From the NCBI GenBank assembly GCA_026119935.1, contig JALRMH010000032.1:62001-126000 (forward strand): a DNA stretch of 64,000 nt, written 5' to 3'. The notes under the pieces were generated by a model. That model worked only from the letters and a program-made list of their open reading frames with translations, was not told the origin of the DNA and ran no database searches. The stretch is from Endothia cerciana (lineage: Eukaryota; Ascomycota; Sordariomycetes; Diaporthales; Cryphonectriaceae). Position numbers and translations under genes: made by a program. Every line of letters begins with the position of its first letter. The stretch's first letter is position 1. Shown here one piece after another: positions 20,361-30,412 of the stretch.

Positions 20361-23300
20361 ATGTTCTCCCGGATAAAAGGCGCCATCGACCGTACAATAG
20401 CCGAGGAACAGGCCCGGCAGAGGGCTTACGCGTCAGATCACGCACAGGCCGGCCATGCGAGGCAGTCAGCTTCTGTATCACGGAGCAACAGCGGTGCATC
20501 TGCTGCCGGCAAGAGACCCAGGCAGAAGAAGCCTGCTCAAGATGCCTCCAGGGACCTCGAGCCTGCCGTTCCCAACCCAGACCCGGCGGTCTTCGAGGCT
20601 GCGTTTGTCATAGATGATGACGAGTCCAGCCGGACCTCGACACCCCTTCCACCCTCCGACCAGAAGACATCCCAGGATGCAGAGGACCCAAAACATGACG
20701 AAGCTGAGGGTGAGGAGGGCGAGGTGGGTGACACGGGTTCTGGAGACACCGGCAAGGGCCCAGAGAAGAACGGGGGGGCGGACGAGAAGCAGGCCGGCGA
20801 GGATAAGCCTGCGCCTCCGCCCAAGCAATCTACCTCTGACCTTCCCGTTGAAGTTCGCGCAAGACTTCGCAAATTGGAGAAGTTGGAAGCGACATATCCA
20901 GGTTAGTCCACCACTGATGTCTCAGACAGGACGGGGCCCAGCTGACCCTCCCTCAGAGCTGCTTCGGTCCTACCGTATTGCCCACGGCCGTGCCACCTCG
21001 ATCGAGCCCTTCGAACGGGCCCTCCGAGAGAACACCCCCCTGACTTCCATCAAGGACCCCGACGCCCTCATCGAGTACCTTAACCAGCTGAACCTCAAGG
21101 GAGACATGGTTATGGACGAGCTCAAGCGGGTCTCTGCCGAGAAGGAGGACCTCAAGAAGAAGCACGATGATGCCGACAAGGAGATCTCATCGCTCAAGGA
21201 GAAGGTCGCCGCCCTCGAGGCCGCTAAGGCTGTCCAGGAGCCGGCTGATTCTGAAAAGACAGACACAGGCGTCGAGGGGCCAGACAAGGAGGATGCCGGG
21301 GCCCAAGCCTCGCCCCCGCCCTCTGCTGTCAAGTCGCCCGTCCAGTCAGTCCTGGGAATCTTCTCTCCCAAGCAAAAGCCGGCCCAGGATGGAGAAGCCG
21401 AAGGAGAGGCCGGCGAGGACTTCTTTTCGTACGATAACGAGATCCCGCAGCTTCAGGCCGAGGTGGAATCCAAGAACGAGGAGATTGAGAAGCTCAAGTC
21501 CGAGGTTAACTCCCTCAGGGGTGAGCTTCTGACTGCCAAGGAAAACAGCGCTGGCCTGGTCGAGAACCTGGAAAAGGCGACGAGGGAGCTAAGCGAGTCC
21601 CGCGACGATTCGGCCGTCAAGAACTCCCTTGAGTCGCAAGTCAACGCCAGAGACGTCGAGCTCAAGACTCTGACAGACCGCCTAGAAACCGCAGAAACCC
21701 AGCTCAAGGACTTGCAGGCCCAGCTCGAGAAGGAGAAAAGTGCGACCGCAGCTGTCATCAAGGAGAAGGAGGAGAGGCTGGCTGAGACGAGCTCCCTGCA
21801 GTTAGAGCTGGAGGGGGGGCTCAAAAAGGTCACCGAGGCGAAGGCTGCGCTTGACACCCGGATCGTCAACCTCACTACGGAGATCAAGGCCCTGAGGCAG
21901 TCCAAGTTGGAAAATGAGCAGAAGATTGACGAGCTCACCCAGCAGCTACAGGCGCCACCACCCACGCCTGCACCCTCTGAATCCCTCGAGTTAACTCCAA
22001 CATCTACGCAGGCGTCCTCCTCGGCCAAGAAGAGAAACAAGAAGAAAAAGAAGGGCGGCGCGGGCGGCTCAGGAGCAGCAACCGCTACAACGGAGACGAC
22101 ACCGGCCGACGACGCGCCGACGCAGGCCCTAGCATCGTCCAGCCCAGGGCCCACGGTGGCTGACCTGCAGGCCGAGATTGCCATTCTAAAACAAGACGTG
22201 GCCGACAAGGACGGGCAGATAGATAGGCTCGCCAAGCAGCGCAAAACGGAAGAGGATTTGCGGGAAGAGATCGAAACACTCCGCGAGAATCTTATGGATA
22301 TCGGTGAGGATCATGTCGAGGCCAAGGACAAGATCAAGGCCCTCGAGGCTGAGAGGAAGCAGCTACAGGAGCGCATCTCTGAGCTGGAGAAGGAGCTTGG
22401 GTCGTCGTCAGCCTCTGCGGAGTCAAACAACAAATTACAGGGAGACTACGCCTCGCTAAAGCAGGAATTCGAAGATCTCAGAACGAGGTCCGCAACGTTG
22501 CAATCAGACCTCGGCGCCGCCCAGCAGCTGGCTCAGAGCAGGTACAAGGACCTGACGGAGCTTCGCGAGGTCTTGCAAAAGGCCCAGCCGGAACTCAAGA
22601 GCCTACGGCAGGAGGCAGCCACCCTCAAGTCTACCAAGGAGGAGCTGAGTGCGAAGACAGTAGAGCTTCGGGCCATGGAGAAGCGTGAGAAGGAGCTCAA
22701 GACAGAGGTCGCACGGGCTCAACGCCTCGCTGCGGACCGGGAAACAGAGATCAAAACCCTCCGCGAGAAACTCACGACGGAGACCAACAACCGGCTGAGA
22801 TTGGAAGACGCACAGCGCGTGTCGGGCCGCGACCTGCGGAGGGCGGAGAGTGAGAAGATCGAGCTGAGCGCCAAGGAAGAGAAGGCCGCTCGTGAGCTGC
22901 AACGACTGCAGGACGAGATGACAAAGCTGCGGCCGCGTGTCAGCGAGCTCGAAGAGGAGGCTGCCAAGTTGCGCAAGGAACAAGAGATTCTTCGCGAAGA
23001 GGCAGAGCTTAAGACATCACAGTATACCAATGCTCAGAATCTGTTGGGCAGCATGCGCGATCAGACACACGAGCTGAGCATTCAGTTGAAGGAGTCTCAA
23101 TCGCAGGCCGAGTCGCTGGAGGAAGAGATCGCCGAGTGCCGCAAGCTGCTCGGTGAGCGCACGCGCGAGGCTGAAACTATGCGCCGACTGCTTGCCGAAG
23201 CCGATGAGCGCGCCAACAGCAAGTCACGCGAGTTGCAGGACCGGCTCGAGGAGGCCGAGAAGGAGCGTGACAAGTATGAGCATGAGATGCTGTCGTCCTC

Positions 23301-24155
23301 CAGGCGCCATAACCGACAGCTTGAGGAACTCAAGCAGCGCATCCGGGAGCTTGAGAAGGAGAGCAAGACCCTGGCCGAGGAGAGGGATGAGCTGGAGCAC
23401 AAGGAGAGAGAGTGGCGGCGACGTAGGGAGGAGCTCGAAGCTGTCGAGTCCAAGGCGGACGCGGAGGTTAGCGAGATGCGCGCCACCGTGACAAATCTAC
23501 GTGCAACTCTCGATGCGTCAGAGCAGCAAGTCCGAGACGCAGAAAGGGCCAAGAATGACCTGCGGAGGTCACTCGATGACTATAGGATTCGTTACGACAA
23601 GCTGGCCAAGGAGCTCAAGTCAGTGCAGGCGAAATTGAATGGTACCGGCGTTAGCAGCCCGACAGTACGCAGTTCTATGGACTCAACCAGGTCTGGCGTT
23701 GCTGTGGGAGGCAACGGTGCTGCAGGTGGGCCGGGCCCGGATACGATGTACCTCAAGACGATCCTGCTTCAATTCCTGGAGCAGAAGGACAACAAGCTGC
23801 GGTCGCAGCTGGTCCCTGTCCTGGGGAAACTCTTGAGGTTTGACAAGTAAGTGAATCGTCCCTATCACACTGTCCTGCCCTCCTCCTCACCACCCGTCAT
23901 GTGCACGCCGGTGTGCCGTTGTATTGTGCGGCTCCGAACGAAGGAAGCACTCTACAGCTGCAACCGCGTCACTAAGCGTCAAAAACCATTCACATTCGAC
24001 CCGTCCATCTCAACAATGCTGCTGTGCGCCCTAGGCGCTCTCGGCACTAGTCATGTGAATAATTTAAGGTATTCTGGGAGGTGTGCTAACATTCTTTGCC
24101 TAGAACGGACGAGCAGAAGTGGATGGCTGCGGTCCAACAAATTGGCGCTCGATAA
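20361..24155 (+). CDS. GRIP-domain golgin (Imh1-like)
   Basis: Large coiled-coil tethering protein of the trans-Golgi, recruited by Arl1-GTP through its C-terminal GRIP domain. Three exons: 20361-20901, 20957-23846 and 24104-24155; introns 20902-20956 (55 nt) and 23847-24103 (257 nt, GTAAGT, GCTAAC branch, CCTAG). Spliced length is 1160 aa. The N-terminus (MFSRIKGAIDRTIAEEQARQ) can form an amphipathic helix, followed by an acidic disordered part and RIAHGRATSIEPFERALREN. Residues ~230-1080 are mostly heptad-rich, broken by a Lys-rich linker near SAKKRNKKKKKGG. The GRIP domain is split by the last intron: YLKTILLQFLEQKDNKLRSQ, LVPVLGKLLRFDK and then TDEQKWMAAVQ in the 17-codon last exon, including the invariant Tyr. 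Missing the last exon truncates the GRIP fold. Same family as yeast IMH1. Confidence 0.96.
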
Positions 24156-24589
24156 CTGGCATACCAGATGAGCAGGTCATTTGTGAGGTCAAAGGCTTGA
24201 GCCATGCCACGATGCCCGAACTTTGAGCATAGCCACTCAATGGACACCCTGTATCATTCCCTGCCTTAGATTTGCAACTTGACTGTGGCCGCAGTTCTTT
24301 CAACGCACTTGCCCAGCATCACAATAGCCTATACCTAAGTGCCTGTCCCTCATTGTGCGCGTCGGGAAGAAAAGTAGGCATATCAAACTGTCGGGACTAC
24401 CTATATCGGCTACAAGTGCCTAACACACACTCTAGTATGCTTTGTGGACTCGTTAACCGCCTACTGTACCCCAGAGGAGCGTTCATGAGCACTCTTGCTG
24501 CTTAGGGCCACGAACTAACCATCCAGCGCATATGCCACCGGTGATCAACTTGTGTTCGTCTCCGGGCCATAATCCAACCTCATTAAAGT
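24156..24589. other. Convergent 3' flanks
   Basis: Short spacer between the golgin and dehydrogenase 3' ends; nothing else seen. Confidence 0.4.
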
Positions 24590-25901
24590 CTAATACTTTG
24601 CACCTAGCTGCTTTTCCTTTTCAATCTGTTCCTGGTCAACGATGATCACCGCCTTGCCTTGGATCTTGCCACTATAGATCATCTCGAGCAGGGCTTCGAT
24701 CTTATCCAGCCCATCAAAAACATTTGTCCTGACTCTGATTCCGTTTTCTGCGACGAAACACACCATATCCTCGCTCTCCCGGGGCGAAGAGACCACGCTG
24801 CCGTGAACCCTGGATGAATCTATGTCAGCTCCCACCTATCAACCAGGAAGAAGGCTCTGGGAAGAGGGGGTTCGGGGAATCATAAATCCTGAAGACTACT
24901 CACCGGATGTCCCGGAACACAAACTCCTGAAACGGGATGACAATGTCGTCCGGCTGAGCAATCTGCACCATGGTCCCGTGCATCTTGGTCACTGCGCATC
25001 CCACGGCCGCGGCCGTTGGTGCGTCCGAGAGCGTCACGGTGGCATCCGCCCCATGACCACCAGTGGCCTCCTGGACCTGCCTGACGACGGCGTCCTTGCC
25101 CTTCCTCGCATCCACGACGACATCGGCACCCACGGACCTGGAGATCTCCAGGCCGTCGTCTCGCGCATCGATGCCGACGACCCTCAGGCCCTTCTTCTTG
25201 GCGAACTGAACGCCCAGGTGGCCCAGGCCGCCCCCGGACCCGACGATCGCGAGCCACTGGCCCGGCGTGGTGAGGCCAGCCTGTTCGACCCCCCTCCAGA
25301 CCGTACGCCCCGCGCACGCCAGCGGCGCGGCGCTGAGGAAGCTGATCTCGTCGGGCAGCCTCGTCGTCGAGCGCGCGTCGCAGATGGCATACTCAGAGAA
25401 GAAGCCGTTGCGGTGTACACCACAGTGGCCCTCGACGTTGATGCAGTACTGCCGCCAGGACTCGTTGGGGCCGGTGCAGTCGGTGCACTCGCCACAGGGG
25501 TGGAACGGGAGCCCGCACATGACGCGCGAGCCCGCCCAGTCACTGACTGATGGCCCGCCGGCGACGACAGTACCGGCCCCCTCGTGGGAGGCGGTGACCG
25601 GTAGCGAGTTGCCGAAGACGCCCCGCTGTATCATGCTGTCGGTGTGACAGTAGGAGGCCACAGCGATCTTGACGAGCAGGTCATGTGGGCCGAGTTTTGC
25701 GGGGTCCGGGACGTCGACAGTATTGATCTGGTAGGGCTTGTCGAATTCAACGACCTACACATATGTATATATGGAGGTTGCCCCATGTCAGCATCCAGTC
25801 TGAGCTGGGCATCCCTTGCCCAGTGAGTGAACAAAGGAAATATCACCGTGCACACTTGCCTGGATGGCCCTCATCTGTTTTGGCATATCTGTTGCGGCCA
25901 T
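24590..25901 (-). CDS. Zinc-dependent alcohol dehydrogenase (MDR family)
   Basis: Medium-chain dehydrogenase, 370 aa, probably cytosolic and NAD-dependent, of the yeast-ADH class. Exons 25860-25901, 24904-25754 and 24590-24809. Intron 25755-25859 begins with GC rather than GT (CAG|GCAAGT), a rare GC-AG intron; it joins MAATDMPKQMRAIQ to VVEFDKPYQINTVDVPDP. The second intron (24810-24903) is GT-AG. Catalytic zinc ligands are Cys50 (SYCHTD), His71 (SHEGAG) and Cys161 (LACAGRTVWRG). Structural zinc Cys101, 104, 107 and 118 are all present (CGECTDC ... QYC). The Rossmann loop is GSGGGLGHLG (186-195), followed by an acidic residue (GIDARDD) that favours NAD. Substrate is not deducible; no pathway partners sit next to it. 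Confidence 0.95.
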
Positions 25902-26845
25902 TGCTATAACAGCGGCTGGTATGTAATTATCTGCAGACCTGGGTGGCGACGTGACTGCTTTTCTGTGGTAGGTGACAGATTTACTTCAAGATTCGATCTT
26001 GACTAGGTCTGGCATGGCCACTGCTTTATACTGTACGTGCTGTAGCCTGTGATGCAACATGATTACTCAGATGCCCGGGGTGATCTGCATCTCTCTTCTG
26101 TGCAGCTCGAAGCAGGACGACTGCAGTGTTCCTAACCCTGTTTGCACAGCTTCCCCTGTGGTTGTCAGAACTCCGCCCCGATGAGCTCGATAAACACACG
26201 CCTGCTAATTATTCTTCCTACTGTATCCCGATGCGGGGTATACAAGGATACAAAGAGGCCCTGGAGGCTTCGGTGTGGTCCGTGCGGAGGGGTCGCTGTG
26301 TTTGTTGTTGTTGTTGTTGTTGTTGTTTGTTGTTGTTTATTCTGTGAAGGTGTTTAAGAGGGTTCGGCACAGACCAACAAACACTCCGGAGGGTTCCGTA
26401 CATGGAGATGCGACTCTGCCAACGTGGCGTGAATTACCCAACCCGGTGGTTGATAGTTCTGCCCACTGAGGTCCGCCTGTATCTCATACACCTCCGGGGC
26501 CATCGGCCATCTCCCGCAGACCGGTTGCCTCAGTCCTATGGATAGCACTGGGAGGATTGAAGTTATCAGATTCACCGACCGGTTGGACCCACCTCAGGCC
26601 CATGAACAGTTAGTTGCCCAGGGGCTCACTCGTATATAGTATATCAGTGAAGGGAACGATAGTCGGATGGGGGAATGCAACTAGGTATCCATGGATGTGG
26701 TATAACGTCTATTCCGCTCAAGGCTGCATTCACTTTCTTCCCATACATAGCATCTGCACCAGGGTTCGGCCTTCTGAATACATGTATATATTCGGATCCC
26801 CGAAGGGTTTTATTGTCCAGGAGGCCTATCCGCGATGGCGCTGCC
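25902..26845. other. Spacer with TTG microsatellite
   Basis: Upstream of the dehydrogenase and downstream of the acetyltransferase. A TTG/TTTG repeat occupies about 26297-26338. No gene seen. Confidence 0.4.
26297..26338. repeat. (TTG)n microsatellite
   Basis: About 42 bp of TTG units with two TTTG interruptions. Confidence 0.9.
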
Positions 26846-27349
26846 CTACTTCTTCCCGGGCATGACCATACCGACCTCGTTTAACGTCTCGCTCTTGACG
26901 AAGCCGTTCTTTTCGTACAGTCTCCGTCCTGGCGGGTCTGCGAACAGGGTGATATACGGCTCCCCATCTTCCGGGCTGTTGTCCTTGATGTATGCCAACA
27001 GATGCTTCAGGATCACGCTCCCCAGCCTCTTCCTTTGGTGCTCCGGGAGGGTGGCCATATCCGCGATATGGAAGTACCATCCACCGTCCCCGATGATCCG
27101 GCCCATCGCCACAGCCTGACCTCTCGCCTGCCCCGGTGACGAAGAGGCTTGAGGCTCCGGCTCAGCGCTGTACGTGATGTGACATCCGTACAGGCTTCCG
27201 GTAACGGCCCCTGCAGCCTGTGCCTCTGTGACGGGCGTGAGGCCCGATGTCTTGCGCAGGTTGCGGTACTCCGCGGTGGGTGGGAAACCCGGGCGCAGCG
27301 TGTACCCAGGAGGCAGATCACGTTCGGTTTTATCCTGTGCGATGGTCAT
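26846..27349 (-). CDS. GNAT-family N-acetyltransferase
   Basis: Single-exon 167-aa protein of the GCN5-related fold, which transfers acetyl from acetyl-CoA to an amine. Motif A is clear: a beta strand (WYFHIADMATLPEH) running into the pyrophosphate-binding loop QRKRLGSVILKHLLAYI, close to the Q/RxxGxG/A consensus. It is followed by a strand with ITLFADPPGRRLYEKNGFVK, the usual motif B with Tyr/Phe near the end. The central strand includes GQAVAMGRIIGDGG. N-terminal LPPGYTLRPGFP is typical of small fungal GNATs. Substrate unknown (small amine or peptide). The ATG at 27349 is the only reasonable start. Confidence 0.9.
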   Translation of the reverse strand: MTIAQDKTERDLPPGYTLRPGFPPTAEYRNLRKTSGLTPVTEAQAAGAVTGSLYGCHITYSAEPEPQASSSPGQARGQAVAMGRIIGDGGWYFHIADMATLPEHQRKRLGSVILKHLLAYIKDNSPEDGEPYITLFADPPGRRLYEKNGFVKSETLNEVGMVMPGKK

Positions 27350-28966
27350 GTTGGAACGCTCACTCGTGATAAATAGAACTAAGCGGGCCTGGTAATCTCT
27401 GCTTGGATCTTGATCCCCTGCTGTGGAGATAGTGAAAGTATCGAGTTTTCCAAGTGGTGCGGCTTGATGTAGATGGGAACTAGGATTACCCTATGAATGT
27501 GCTGACGTGACTGGCACTGAAAAGAGAACCACAATGCATAAGAAAGTACGGTATACCAAAGGGGGAGGAGAAAAAAAAGTATGTGGGTTCAGATGCGAGA
27601 CACCAAGCCGGTGCTCGGAGCTCGGTCTTGATCAACTGAACGCCTCATCCGCAAGGTCCAATGGCTGCCTGGTCCGGAGTGAGCATATCACAGACGAGGT
27701 GCACCCATCCATCAGTACTGCGGGACAAAGTGCGCTGGCATGTAAATGGTTAGGATTTCTAAACCCCAGACATATTTGTTGCACTACAGTAGTCGTTCCA
27801 CTTCCAGAACTAGACAGAAAGGTAGGTGCAGCAATTCGTCAGTGTTTTTGCTCTGCTGCCAGTAATGTTGCAAAGGAAATATGTACGAACGCCATTGACG
27901 GCCTTGCATGTAGTCTCCACATCGGGAAGCTCTTCACACATCAACAGGTCGCAACAGCATGACGATCTCAATATGTTTTGACGCAGTTTTGTCATGATTA
28001 CCCCCCCCCCCTGGGCCGTTGCCGGGTCCCGGTCTGGATGATAGTACCATACTTATATACCTGATACTTAGCCGCAGCCAATCAGCGCCCATCCGCAGTC
28101 AAGGTCGGCAGAAGTGGCCGTTCCCTTAATGCTGAACGAGACTATGAGGCAAGCCGCCATCAGGTCTGCATGCTTCTTTCTCTTTTGAGTGTGTATCCGG
28201 TCACGTCGTAGCATAGTAGAGTCTTTTCGGAGGAGACGCATGTTGTACGAGTGTCAAACAATTAGGGGTTATCTCTTCCCGCACGCTCAGTTGACGGAGG
28301 AGGGATGGGGATCTTAGGTCGCGCCGCCGGATGATTACCCAGCCGTCTACGTTGATGAGGGCCGCCCTAGCTTCAAATAAACCCCTCCTTGGTCTTATCT
28401 CTGGGACCTGTGGTGTGGGCAGACCGGGGTTGTCGTCGATGATTCGACAAGTCGACTGCTTAGCACATAAACGATTGAACATCCCTGTGGTTAGGCTTTC
28501 GCAGTCTGCCACACCACAAGCGACGTTCATGGCCTGTCTGTGACTTTAGGATCCATTGTTAGTTGCTTCGCAGTCATGAGCATGAAAAGGCAGTACGTGA
28601 TCATGCAGGAGTAGGGAATTTACTTGCGACCCTGCATTCAGCAGTTTACTCGCCTAGACGAAAGAGAAAATGTAGGTCTACAATCTTGTACGAGGACTAG
28701 ACAGACGGAAATAGTGGTGTGTAATTTTGAATCAGGTATCCTTCGTCTCGTCAACGGGACTGGATCGCCAGCAGCCCGGTTTCCTTTTCCCCCTCCCCTC
28801 TGATATAATAATCTCAACCGCAACGCCTTGGCTCTTCTGCCATGGGACCCTCGTCCTGGAGCTCGAAGTCCAACCCCGCCCCCCCCTAACGCCTTCATTA
28901 TGACAGGTAATGTGGTAGAAAGTAAGTACACGAATGCTCGGCAAGGGCCCTCCAGGGACTCCCTCC
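27350..28966. other. 1.6-kb spacer, no gene recognised
   Basis: Lies between the acetyltransferase 5' end and the bHLH gene 3' end. Contains a C11 tract at 28001-28011. ORFs up to ~150 codons show no domain. Confidence 0.4.
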
Positions 28967-30412
28967 TCAGTTCCACACGGACCGTTGCCCGTTCCGGCTC
29001 ATTACTAACATCTCGAAACCCTCCACGCGGTTCCTGAGTGCCGCGTTCTCCTTCGCCAGGCTCTTGTTCTTCCTCTCCAGGTGCGCGATGTATTCGGTGG
29101 CCTTGCTCAGGATCGTGGCCTTGTTGAGCTTGTGCGCGGGCGTGACCCCACCGAGGTCCTCGTCGCCCTCGAGGCCGGCCTCGGCCTTGATCTCCTCCAT
29201 GAAGTCGACGGCCTCTTCGTTGTTGCCGCCGTCCGCGTGCTCGAGGCGGTGGACCATGACCCGCAGCGCGGGGACGGAGTCGCGCAGCGCCGCGATCTTG
29301 TCGTTGAGGTTCGTGCGGTACCGCTTCTCGATCATGTTGTGCGCCGTCTTCTTGGGGCCCAGGGCCGGCTTGGCACTCGAGCCCTCCTTTGACGACGATG
29401 CGGAGGTGTGGCGGCGCTGGAGCGGCGGTGGGGAGCAGGATGATCGCGGGGAGGAAGGGGATGAGGAGGCGTCTGATGACTTCCTCTTCAGACCGTTGCG
29501 CGCAGGATATCGTCGTTCTTCTATCGTCGAGGGCTCCGAGGGGGAGGGCAAGCCTGAGTTCGCGGGCGAAGAGGATGAGGCCTTGGGAACGGCGGAAGCC
29601 GGCAGAGATTGTGGCTGTTGCTGTTGTTGAGGCATGTTCAGGTTGAACTGCGGTGTTTGGAACAATGGTCTTGTGTCGTTGACCCCTTCACAGCCAAAAA
29701 CGACTTCGTCGAGTCCCGAGTTCGCCACGTCCATGGAATCCAGGACGGGGCTCACGATGGGTATGGACGACAGGTCCGGGCTGTCGACGAGCTCGGACTT
29801 GAGGAAGAAGTCGGAATCCGGAGACTGCTCGGTCTTGTCCCAGGCAGCCCAGTCGTCCCCAGCGCCGGGGTTGGAGAAGGAGAAGCTGTTGAAGATGGGG
29901 GATATGGGTGACCCGGTTCCTGGCGAGGGTGCCGAATCGGTGGTGAGTTCTGCGGCGCTCCAGTCTTCTATGGAGTTGTAGACGGGCACAGAGAAGCTTG
30001 GGGGATAGGTCTATCGAGCAGATGTGTCAGACAGGTGATTGGACAACTGGCATGGGACGGGCCAAGGGCAGGGAATTATAAAGGAGGACGGTTGAGCTTG
30101 ACTAGGGAATATGGTATGATATCCCCCGGCGGGCTTATGAGCGCCCAAACGGTCGGGTGAAATAATAGGCCGGGCTAACGTGGCATGGAGAAAACAGACC
30201 ACAAAGTCCTGGATGAAGCAGAAAATGGGATGGGGAGCAGAGGGGTCGGAATGGGGGAGTGACGTCGAATATGGCAAGTGGGCCTCACGGGCCCGGACAG
30301 ATAGAACAAGACTGACCTGTTGTCGTTTGATAGTGGAGGGCTGAGGGTAGGAGCCGAACAACATTGACTGTTGGCCGACACCTTGCAAGTCTGCTAGGTT
30401 GAAACTATCCAT
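28967..30412 (-). CDS. SREBP-type bHLH-zipper transcription factor without membrane domain
   Basis: 379-aa nuclear factor. Exon 1 is 30317-30412 (MDSFNLADLQGVGQQSMLFG...), exon 2 is 28967-30010; the 306-nt intron is GTCAGT...TAG, phase 0. The N-terminus is acidic/Ser-Pro rich with a Q5 stretch and a basic patch, suggesting an activation region. The bHLH spans ~251-345: AHNMIEKRYRTNLNDKIAAL carries His256, Glu260, Arg262 and Tyr263. The Tyr in place of the usual Arg is the SREBP signature that allows binding to sterol-regulatory elements as well as E-boxes. A long acidic loop separates the helices, also SREBP-like, and a short zipper follows (HLERKNKSLAKENAALRNRV). There are no transmembrane segments or DUF2014, so it cannot be SCAP/Dsc-processed and is more like Aspergillus SrbB than SrbA. 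Confidence 0.9.
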
